Source of the DNA: an uncultured beta proteobacterium
GTDB lineage: Bacteria; Pseudomonadota; Gammaproteobacteria; Burkholderiales; Burkholderiaceae
Direction of reading: 5' to 3'
NCBI GenBank assembly: GCA_903845455.1
Contig: CAIMXN010000306.1
Location: 1 to 5,065 of the forward strand
Length of the DNA stretch: 5,065 nucleotides
Made by a program: the position numbers and the translations under genes. The notes below the pieces were generated by a model, which saw nothing but the letters and a program-made list of their open reading frames with translations, was not told the origin of the DNA and did not search any database. Within the stretch, counting starts at the first letter, position 1. Each line of letters begins with the position of its first letter. Positions 1 through 5,065 of the stretch are shown here, piece by piece.

Positions 1-363
1 AGCTTCTTTAGAGGCAATTTGAATTTGTTTGCCATCAGCTGATAGAGTGCCTACTTCATTAATTTGATATTTAGGGTTCTTAAACTCGAGATCTAGATGG
101 CGTCCTTCTTGCTTGAGTATGGTGAGTGTTGCAGGGCTATCATATTTATTCCAACCTTTGACTTGATTAGCCTCACCGACATGTAAGTAATGCAGCGGGT
201 TTTTGCGACTAATCGCGCCAATGGAAGTATCACCAGCGACACCCGTCCACACTTTAGGCAGGATAGGTACAGCATCACTAGATACCGCTGGTGGTGCACT
301 TTGGGCTAACACTGAAAGAGAAAAACTAAGTCCTAGCAATACTGCAATGATTGCTTTATTCAT
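1..363 (-). CDS. Secreted protein of unknown function, N-terminal part (3' end beyond window)
   Basis: An open frame of 121 codons runs from an ATG at 363-361 off the left edge of the window with no stop. The first 20 residues form a clear Sec signal peptide: Met-Asn-Lys, a hydrophobic core (AIIAVLLGLSFSLSV), then Leu-Ala before Gln21, so cleavage after Ala20 is likely and the product is periplasmic or secreted. A partial ribosome binding site (AGTGGA) lies 6 nt upstream, which supports this start. The mature part has alternating polar and hydrophobic stretches and ends with a segment reading VGTLSADGKQIQIASKEA, which looks like beta strands of a small beta-sandwich or lipocalin-like domain. 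I do not recognise the family. It is separated from the amidohydrolase gene by 353 bp, so it may be independently transcribed. Confidence is high that this is a gene and low for any function. Confidence 0.8.
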   Translation of the reverse strand, partial: MNKAIIAVLLGLSFSLSVLAQSAPPAVSSDAVPILPKVWTGVAGDTSIGAISRKNPLHYLHVGEANQVKGWNKYDSPATLTILKQEGRHLDLEFKNPKYQINEVGTLSADGKQIQIASKEA

Positions 364-404
364 ATCTATTCCACTTTTAATATTTTTATGACCTACAGGG
401 TGTG

Positions 405-494
405 AGAAATTACTGCTTCCCCATACCTTATGTTCTTTAATCGAATTCTCAGGCGAGGCGCTTAATCACTATCATGTCAAAAGCAGTAATTTCT
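405..494. repeat. Perfect 14-bp inverted repeat with 62-bp spacer, plus a third half-site
   Basis: AGAAATTACTGCTT at 405-418 is the exact reverse complement of AAGCAGTAATTTCT at 481-494. Outward pairing continues weakly to 401 and 498, with G-T wobbles in the middle. The 9-bp core GCAGTAATT occurs a third time at 542-550 in the same orientation as the 481-494 arm. The proximal arm is 41 bp upstream of the start codon of the secreted protein gene, and a TTGACA hexamer on the minus strand (480-475) directly adjoins the distal arm. This arrangement would suit paired operator sites for a dimeric regulator or a long-range stem-loop in the leader. No direct target-site duplication flanks the repeat, so a miniature transposable element is less likely. 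The function is inference only. Confidence 0.6.
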
Positions 495-639
495 TGCAAA
501 GTAATTTAATACAATCAGTTTTGAGATCCTAGCAATAGCTCGCAGTAATTAAAATAGATAGAAATGCCCCATTACAGATGTCTCTTAGTGGTCAGTTCGA
601 GCCAGTTGGGGCAATTTAGGTCATTGGGCACTGCTCGAC

Positions 640-655
640 CCAAAGCTGACTTTGG
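640..655. repeat. Short hairpin-forming inverted repeat downstream of the amidohydrolase gene
   Basis: CCAAAG and CTTTGG form a 6-bp perfect stem with a 4-nt loop (CTGA), 61 nt past the amidohydrolase stop codon. On the minus strand it is followed by GTCGAGC rather than a T-run, so it lacks the tail of an intrinsic terminator. It could slow or protect the transcript end, or be chance. Confidence 0.3.
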
Positions 656-680
656 TGGATGCTACCTCCACAACAGCACA

Positions 681-720
681 AAGGAGGCTATCAACTATGA
701 GTGCTAATACACCTAACTAG
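681..720 (+). other. Plus-strand ribosome binding site and ATG opening a 7-codon frame
   Basis: AAGGAGG at 681-687 is a complete Shine-Dalgarno match, 9 nt before an ATG at 697-699. The frame reads Met-Ser-Ala-Asn-Thr-Pro-Asn and stops at TAG (718-720). This stop and the minus-strand amidohydrolase stop (717-719) share the palindrome CTAG. A second short frame (ATG at 659-661) ends with TGA at 698-700 and overlaps the ATG by the ATGA arrangement typical of coupled genes. It could be the 5' remnant of a gene cut off by a past rearrangement, a leader peptide, or chance. It is not called as a gene. Confidence 0.3.
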
Positions 721-2405
721 GGGCGAACATACAGATCTTTACCATTCTTAATGGTCTTCACAATCTGAATATCCTTAATTTCCATTGAATCCACTTTCAT
801 TGGATTACGATCAAGAATCACCATATCCGCAAGTTTTCCAGCTGTAAAAGTGCCCTTTGATGCCTCTTCCTTGTACTGATATGCAGGCACAGAAGTAAAG
901 CCACGCAGAGCGGTATATGGATCTATGCGTTGATCAGGTCCTAAAGTACCCCCTCCATAGGTCTTGCGATTAACCGCGGTCCAAATCGTAAACAATGCGC
1001 TTGGCCCTGATGATGGCGTGTCATTATGAAGTCCAAATTGCATACCTTTTGCTTTGGCCAAATTGAGCGGAACCATACTATTGGCTCTCTCGTCCCCCAG
1101 AATCTGTCTATACACATCCCCATACATCCAGATGTGGTTAGGCATAAATTGGGGCAAGATTTTATTGGCCTTGTATTGGTCGAGTTGATCATCACGAACA
1201 AAGAAGGAATGTGAGATTACTGATCTGCGGTCTTCAGTAATGCCCGTTTCTTTTATTGCCTTGGTAATTCCAGAAAGTGCCATATCAATACCGGCATCCC
1301 CATTGGAGTAACCGAAGTACTGGATATTTTTTTCATAGGCTAACTTGGCATACTTATCAACCAAATCCTGAGAAGCAACAGCCATCCCGCGCCAATCTTT
1401 TGGGAATCCTGTGGTATCGGTGTAAGGCTTCGTGAAATAGGCTAAACGCAATTGTGGTGCGCCATCTGTAGAAACCAATATTCCAGCAACCTTAAAGCCA
1501 CCATCACCCTTGGCATAGGTTCCAAATGGATAATTTTTATTGGTTGCAAGCAATTGATCAACCACATCATAGGTGGGCAGCGCAATCAGATCTAATCTGA
1601 TCACATTGCGATCCACTGCTTGGCGCATATTGCTAATATCTTGGATGGTAGTTTGATAACTTTGCGCAGTAGTAAAACCATTTGAGGCATAAATCTGTTC
1701 GGCTTTGCGATAAGTTTCCATCGTTAAGCCCTGCGAATACTTACCGAATACCTTTGCTGTTGCCTCGAAATTAGGACCACCGATCAATTCACCAGTAAGC
1801 TTGCCGGTTTTTAGATCAACTGGAAGCATGCCTTGCGTCACTTTGGTGGCTTTGGTAAACCCCAGCCTCTTTAGTCCCGCTGTATTCACAATCCCAGTCA
1901 AGGTAGAAATGTTATTTATAAATACTGGTTGATTGGGAAACGCTTGATCTAATTGTGCAATCGTTAAAGGGCCATCAATAAGAAAAGCGTCCGCATACTC
2001 CGAACCAATGAGCCAACCATTAAATGGTCGAGCTTCAGCCTTCAAGCGACCAATGAGCTCCTGAGTGGTATGTGGAGGCTTCTTTGAAAAATAACCCAGA
2101 TTAACGCTCAGAGTATTTTGAGCAATCAAGGTAAAGTGACCCCAGGCATCTATAAACCCCGGCAATAGGGTTTGGCTTTTTAAATCCTGCATTACTGGAT
2201 TAGCGCCGGCTCCATTTAAAGCATCTCGCAGATTACCGACATAAGTAATCTTCTTGCCCTTCACTACGACTGCTTCAACATACTGTGGCTTATCACCCTC
2301 CATCGTCAGGATGTCACCATTGAAATAAATCGCCGCATTGTCGGCAAAGGCTTGGGTGGCAATCAAAAGTAAGTATGCGGCTAAATGTAGTTTGAGGATT
2401 TTCAT
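717..2405 (-). CDS. Exported YtcJ-like amidohydrolase with degenerate metal site
   Basis: This 562-residue protein has the layout of the YtcJ-like amidohydrolase (Amidohydro_3) family, metal-dependent hydrolases of C-N and related bonds. Residues 1-21 are a signal peptide (cleavage after AFA), so it is probably periplasmic. An N-terminal small beta domain leads to the LLPGFIDAWGHF motif (80-91). Later landmarks are STDGAPQLR (312-320), GYSNGDAGID (365-374), ISHSF (397-401), LHNDTP (459-464), FTIWTAVNR (472-480) and the closing KGTFTAGKLADMVILDRNP (517-535), which is diagnostic of the superfamily. His90, His399 and Asp462 occupy expected ligand positions. However, the first His of HxH is Trp88, the usual bridging Lys position appears to be Leu310, and the next His is Tyr366. 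The alignment is from memory of the family. It may be a pseudo-enzyme or use an altered metal centre. The start is the first ATG before the signal peptide; its ribosome binding site is weak. The gene follows the FGE gene after 109 bp. Substrate unknown. Confidence 0.9.
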   Translation of the reverse strand: MKILKLHLAAYLLLIATQAFADNAAIYFNGDILTMEGDKPQYVEAVVVKGKKITYVGNLRDALNGAGANPVMQDLKSQTLLPGFIDAWGHFTLIAQNTLSVNLGYFSKKPPHTTQELIGRLKAEARPFNGWLIGSEYADAFLIDGPLTIAQLDQAFPNQPVFINNISTLTGIVNTAGLKRLGFTKATKVTQGMLPVDLKTGKLTGELIGGPNFEATAKVFGKYSQGLTMETYRKAEQIYASNGFTTAQSYQTTIQDISNMRQAVDRNVIRLDLIALPTYDVVDQLLATNKNYPFGTYAKGDGGFKVAGILVSTDGAPQLRLAYFTKPYTDTTGFPKDWRGMAVASQDLVDKYAKLAYEKNIQYFGYSNGDAGIDMALSGITKAIKETGITEDRRSVISHSFFVRDDQLDQYKANKILPQFMPNHIWMYGDVYRQILGDERANSMVPLNLAKAKGMQFGLHNDTPSSGPSALFTIWTAVNRKTYGGGTLGPDQRIDPYTALRGFTSVPAYQYKEEASKGTFTAGKLADMVILDRNPMKVDSMEIKDIQIVKTIKNGKDLYVRP

Positions 2406-2514
2406 AAGTAAATTACTTTGTAATAGATTGGATACTCTTAACGACTGGGGAGGAAATGGGAGTATTTTTAATTCTTGCCTTAGCGGATACTACCTCCCAC
2501 TACTAATGCGCACT
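2406..2514. other. 109-bp gap between FGE and amidohydrolase genes with nested inverted repeats
   Basis: This is the largest gap in the four-gene run. GGGAGG (2448-2453) can pair with CCTCCC (2493-2498). An alternative pairing joins GGGA (2458-2461) and GTAT (2462-2465) to TCCC (2495-2498) and ATAC (2487-2490) with a 4-nt bulge, so two competing stems are possible. GGATACT is repeated directly at 2430-2436 and 2485-2491. A 13-bp near-palindrome (AAGTAA, A, TTACTT) at 2406-2418 touches the amidohydrolase start codon. No T-run terminator or clear promoter was found. The structures could tune amidohydrolase expression relative to the upstream genes, but this is inference. Confidence 0.35.
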
Positions 2515-3639
2515 TTATTGTGCAGAGTCTTTTACTAACCGAAAACCTAAGTGAGACATTGGGCTATACGGATCTGCTCCGCGCCTTGCACTTGGACGAT
2601 AGGATTGGCAGTAATCCTCATTACATAAAAAGGATCCGCCCCGAATAACTCTTTTAGGAGCATTGGGTGGAACGCCATAATCATCAGGATCATACGAATT
2701 ACTAGGTCCAAGAGGATTATTGGCAACGCTTTTTCCATACTCTTTGGCTTGCATCGCAAAATAATCTGCACGATACCAATCGGCAACCCATTGCCAAGCA
2801 TTACCAGTCATATCAAATAAGCCATAACCATTTTGAGGGAAGGTGCCAACGGAACTGGTACCTATTGCGCCGCCAGCTTTAGGGCTAATGACTGGACTCA
2901 CTACCGGGAATGCTTGCTTTTTTACATCCCAAATATTGGCTGGCAACTTACCTTCTTGCTCAAGCTGATCGCCCCACACATAGGTTGCCTGGTTCAAACC
3001 ACCGCGCGCAGCAAACTCCCATTCCGCTTCTGTAGGTAATCGCTTGCCTGCCCATTTGGCATATGCCAAAGCATCTTCGTAACTCACTTGAACTACTGGA
3101 TGATTGCCTTTGCCATCAATATTGCTTTTTGGGCCGGCTGGATGCTGCCAATTTGCACCAGGCACATAGGCCCACCACTGTGAGTAGTCATTCAGATTCA
3201 CTTTTGCTTTAGTGCCAACAAAAACCATTGCTCCAGCTACAAATACTGAGGCTGGCGGCTTAGGCGTTCCTGGCGGTAACTGCACCCTGATCGTTTCCCA
3301 ATCGGGAACTTGCTCTGCAGTGGTTTTGTAATTGGTTTCTTTTACAAATTGTGCAAATTGATCATTAGTGACATGGGTGGTATCCATCCAAAATCCAGCT
3401 ACCTTCACTTTATGCGTAGGCTTCTCATTGGCTTGTGCTTTTTGATGATCACTACCCATCAAAAATTCACCACCAGGAATCCAAGCCATACCTTTTGGGC
3501 CATTAACGCCATCACCTAGACGGATTTCTGGAATAGCTTGCTGAGGCTTAGAAAAGAAATTGCTCCAGAGAAAATAGGAACTTAAGCCCAGAGCAGCAAG
3601 AGCTGCAATCAATAACACGCGACCCTGCAGATTCTTCAT
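2515..3639 (-). CDS. Membrane-anchored formylglycine-generating enzyme (sulfatase-modifying factor)
   Basis: FGE oxidises the cysteine of the CxPxR motif in type I sulfatases to the catalytic formylglycine, using copper and oxygen. The 374-residue product has the whole FGE-sulfatase domain: IPGGEFLMGS (54-63), the family-typical GANWQHPAGPKS (161-172), HPVVQVSYEDALAYAKWAGK (180-199), RLPTEAEWEFAARGG (200-214), GLFDMTGNAWQWVADWY (273-289), and RGGSFLCNEDYC (333-344). Cys339 and Cys344 are five residues apart as in human FGE (Cys336 and Cys341), which separates it from EgtB-like or PvdO-like relatives that lack this pair. Residues 8-29 are a hydrophobic segment after Lys2 and Arg7 with no good cleavage site, so it probably anchors the enzyme with its domain in the periplasm. 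The start codon is 4 nt after the stop of the outer-membrane protein gene, with AGGA 10 nt upstream. The nearby sulfatase is the obvious client. Confidence 0.95.
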   Translation of the reverse strand: MKNLQGRVLLIAALAALGLSSYFLWSNFFSKPQQAIPEIRLGDGVNGPKGMAWIPGGEFLMGSDHQKAQANEKPTHKVKVAGFWMDTTHVTNDQFAQFVKETNYKTTAEQVPDWETIRVQLPPGTPKPPASVFVAGAMVFVGTKAKVNLNDYSQWWAYVPGANWQHPAGPKSNIDGKGNHPVVQVSYEDALAYAKWAGKRLPTEAEWEFAARGGLNQATYVWGDQLEQEGKLPANIWDVKKQAFPVVSPVISPKAGGAIGTSSVGTFPQNGYGLFDMTGNAWQWVADWYRADYFAMQAKEYGKSVANNPLGPSNSYDPDDYGVPPNAPKRVIRGGSFLCNEDYCQSYRPSARRGADPYSPMSHLGFRLVKDSAQ

Positions 3640-3643
3640 GTAG

Positions 3644-4612
3644 CTATTTTCCTAATGGAATACTGATGGTTGCAATCGTTGCATATCCCTCTACTCGATT
3701 TTGCGCCCAAAATTCTTTATAGACTCGTAAGTTGATATAAGCCTGATTTTTACCAAGATTAAAAAGGTATCCAATTTGCGGGCCGACCGCTGCTATGCGA
3801 GATTTGAAAGCGCCGACTTTATTTCCACTTCCAGAGTCAGCCGTGAGCTGGTAATAGCCATACCCTGCAATACCTACTTGCCAGTTTTGCGACACAAATT
3901 GGGAAACAGACCAGTCTAGATGGGAATCAATTCCGTTCTGGTAATTGGTTTGAGTATTCATCCAGTTATAAGTTGCCCCTAGCACGCCAGAGAATTCTAG
4001 CCCTGTAGTGTTATTAAGGTAGGTGTAGCCACCACCGGCATCCATTGCAGCGTGGCCAATGCCAATAGCTGCAAGACTCGTTGGGCTATACGTACCCACT
4101 GGAATATCACCAGTTACATATGTCTTGAAATTATTATTTCCTTGGTTCCAGGTCAAGCTAGCCAATGGATAAATATCGGTACTTCCATTGCTAGTATTAG
4201 AGCGATTCAATTGCGTGCTTGGATTAATAACGCTTACTGAAGCAGTAGTGGTATTAGTACCTGGACCCCAACCTACTCCAAGGTAGGGTTGTCCACCCAG
4301 AATCTTTTCTTGCGCTACATATCCCAACTGCATTAAAACCAAAGATTCTCTTGCGCTTAAACCAGCATTAATACTTGTGCCATGTTGAAACGTTTTTGAT
4401 TTATCAGCGTTACCGCTATACACATATGGCATTGCCACCAAGGACCATCCCGTTGCCATGGGAACTGCTGCCATGCTTGCGTATTGGCCAGACATCCAAA
4501 AGGGAACGCCACCTTCATCAGCCAATACTGATTGTGAAGAAAAGAAGCCGATTGAAATCAAAAGAAGTTTAGAGAAAATTCCTAAACTTCCTTTGCAAAG
4601 CTGGTTATGCAC
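3644..4612 (-). CDS. Outer-membrane beta-barrel of the phenol MetA-pathway transporter-like family
   Basis: The 322-residue product resembles the Phenol_MetA_deg family of outer-membrane beta-barrel proteins, often found with genes for aromatic compound degradation and thought to help hydrophobic substrates enter. Residues 1-31 form a signal peptide (cleavage after VLA, before DEGG). Family-typical stretches are GGVPFWMSGQYASMAAVP (34-51), DAGGGYTYLNNTTGLEFSG (191-209), YQNGIDSHLDWSVSQF (224-239), DSGSGNKVGAFKSRIAAVGP (259-278) and the terminal strands to SIPLGK. Alternating hydrophobic and polar residues rich in Gly, Tyr and Asn fit a barrel. The start is GTG (4612-4610), chosen because GAGGG sits 8 nt upstream and the signal peptide follows directly; an ATG just upstream is out of frame and soon stops. 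It begins 13 nt after the sulfatase stop, so the channel is probably co-expressed with sulfatase and FGE. The transported compound is not evident. Confidence 0.9.
   Translation of the reverse strand: MHNQLCKGSLGIFSKLLLISIGFFSSQSVLADEGGVPFWMSGQYASMAAVPMATGWSLVAMPYVYSGNADKSKTFQHGTSINAGLSARESLVLMQLGYVAQEKILGGQPYLGVGWGPGTNTTTASVSVINPSTQLNRSNTSNGSTDIYPLASLTWNQGNNNFKTYVTGDIPVGTYSPTSLAAIGIGHAAMDAGGGYTYLNNTTGLEFSGVLGATYNWMNTQTNYQNGIDSHLDWSVSQFVSQNWQVGIAGYGYYQLTADSGSGNKVGAFKSRIAAVGPQIGYLFNLGKNQAYINLRVYKEFWAQNRVEGYATIATISIPLGK
3650..3653 (-). promoter_or_regulatory. Ribosome binding site of the FGE gene inside the preceding gene
   Basis: AGGA lies 10 nt upstream of the FGE ATG and within the last codons of the outer-membrane protein gene. 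The spacing is slightly long. With only 4 nt between stop and start, translational coupling is likely. Confidence 0.5.
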
Positions 4613-4620
4613 TCAACATT

Positions 4621-4625
4621 CCCTC
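4621..4625 (-). promoter_or_regulatory. Ribosome binding site that fixes the GTG start of the outer-membrane protein
   Basis: GAGGG begins right after the TAA stop of the sulfatase gene (4628-4626) and is 8 nt from the GTG at 4612. This near-ideal spacing is the main reason for preferring GTG over any other start. Confidence 0.7.
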
Positions 4626-5065
4626 TTAACGCTGATTAAAGTTGGTTAAGTTAGCAGGTGGCGGGTTAGGGAACTTGTTAACCGAAGCAAGATACTCTTG
4701 AATTGCTTTGAAAGCATTAACTGAAATTGATTCGTAATTTACTAACTGTAAATCTTCATGCGGATCCATTTCGATGTTATAAACTTTTGGGTAGTACATT
4801 GGAACTGAATTAGCAGCTATTCCGCCAAGCATTTGTTGTCCAGTGCCCGTGCGATTCATATCCCTAAAATACATTCTCCACTGCTTCCAGCGAACTGCTA
4901 CTAAATCCGCGCCAATAAATGACATTAAATGTTCGCGATTACCTATTTTGCTCTTACCAGTAAGCGTATCTAATTGATTGACTCCATCAATGGCTCGATC
5001 TGTTGGTAGCTTAGCGCCTAAGATAGCGGCAAAGGTTGGCATAAAGTCCATGATCGAAAACATGG
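4626..5065 (-). CDS. Arylsulfatase-type sulfatase, C-terminal part (5' end beyond window)
   Basis: The frame is open at the right edge and gives about 146 residues ending in NFNQR with a TAA stop. It matches the end of a type I sulfatase (alkaline phosphatase superfamily): FSIMDFMPTFAAILGAKLP, then the AIDGVNQLDTLTG loop, REHLMSFIGADLVAVRWKQW leading to the MYF strand, and YNIEMDPHEDLQLVNYESI, where family members carry the Asp-Pro-x-Glu-x-x-Leu turn of the C-terminal subdomain. Such enzymes hydrolyse sulfate esters. The catalytic CxPxR cysteine, metal ligands and signal peptide are in the missing N-terminal part, so activity, cell location and subfamily cannot be judged. The Met codon at 5063-5061 is internal to the domain and not the true start. 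Co-location with an FGE implies a cysteine-type sulfatase needing formylglycine. It is the first visible gene of the operon. Confidence 0.9.
   Translation of the reverse strand, partial: MFSIMDFMPTFAAILGAKLPTDRAIDGVNQLDTLTGKSKIGNREHLMSFIGADLVAVRWKQWRMYFRDMNRTGTGQQMLGGIAANSVPMYYPKVYNIEMDPHEDLQLVNYESISVNAFKAIQEYLASVNKFPNPPPANLTNFNQR

Larger units (their letters stand above)
364..716. other. 353-bp intergenic region with repeats but no convincing gene
   Basis: This gap lies between the unrecognised secreted protein gene and the end of the amidohydrolase gene, both on the minus strand. It should therefore hold the end of the amidohydrolase transcript and the promoter of the secreted protein gene. 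It contains a 14-bp perfect inverted repeat (405-418 with 481-494), a third copy of its GCAGTAATT core (542-550), a 6-bp hairpin (640-655), and a plus-strand ribosome binding site with a 7-codon frame (681-720). No long reading frame with coding character is seen on either strand, and no hairpin followed by a T-run is seen on the minus strand. A convincing paired -35/-10 promoter was not found. Confidence 0.6.

Noticed and set aside
475..480. TTGACA on the minus strand as a -35 box for the gene at 363
   Set aside because: At 16-18 nt downstream the sequence is GC-rich (around CTCGCC) with no TATAAT-like hexamer, so a sigma-70 promoter is not supported.
401..498. The inverted repeat as a miniature transposable element
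   Set aside because: No direct duplication is found on the two flanks and no second copy lies in the window.
640..655. Hairpin as an intrinsic terminator of the amidohydrolase transcript
   Set aside because: The stem is only 6 bp and no T-run follows it on the minus strand.
589..720. A 43-codon open stretch on the plus strand running into the 7-codon frame
   Set aside because: It has no start codon with a ribosome binding site at its beginning and no recognisable protein character.
497..2420. CAAAGTAATTTA at 497-508 and its reverse complement at 2409-2420, flanking the amidohydrolase gene like element ends
   Set aside because: A 12-bp match somewhere in 5 kb of AT-leaning sequence is expected by chance, and no transposase or target duplication is present.
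2515..3639. Alternative identity as ergothioneine (EgtB-like), PvdO-like or NirV-like FGE-domain protein
   Set aside because: The catalytic Cys339/Cys344 pair and the GANWQHPAGPKS signature match true FGE, and a sulfatase is in the same operon.

Overview
The window most likely comes from a Gram-negative freshwater-type proteobacterium, probably a betaproteobacterium of the Burkholderiales (Polynucleobacter-like). This is inferred from the moderately AT-leaning composition, the tightly packed genes and the envelope protein families; no rRNA or other phylogenetic marker is present, so the assignment is tentative. All five recognisable genes lie on the minus strand, so transcription runs from high to low coordinates.

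In transcription order they are: the C-terminal part of an arylsulfatase-type sulfatase (4626 to the right edge); an outer-membrane beta-barrel of the phenol-degradation MetA-like family with a GTG start (3644-4612); a formylglycine-generating enzyme (FGE) with both catalytic cysteines and an N-terminal membrane anchor (2515-3639); a signal-peptide-bearing YtcJ-like amidohydrolase (717-2405); and, after a 353-bp gap, the N-terminal part of an unrecognised secreted protein (363 to the left edge).

The first three genes are separated by only 13 and 4 nt and almost certainly form one operon. FGE oxidises the active-site cysteine of sulfatases to formylglycine, so the sulfatase and its maturation enzyme are together, with an outer-membrane channel of a family linked to hydrophobic or aromatic compounds between them. 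The amidohydrolase follows after 109 bp and may be read through or have its own promoter. Every protein whose N-terminus is visible has a signal peptide or membrane anchor, which suggests an envelope-located pathway: uptake of an organosulfate, removal of sulfate, and possibly further hydrolysis. The substrate cannot be read from the sequence.

The main oddities are: an amidohydrolase in which three of the usual metal-ligand positions appear replaced (Trp88, Leu310, Tyr366); an FGE predicted to act on the periplasmic side of the membrane; a perfect 14-bp inverted repeat with a third half-site in the 364-716 gap; and a well-formed plus-strand ribosome binding site and start codon leading into only seven codons next to the amidohydrolase stop. 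I see no CRISPR array, tRNA, rRNA, insertion sequence or clear intrinsic terminator.
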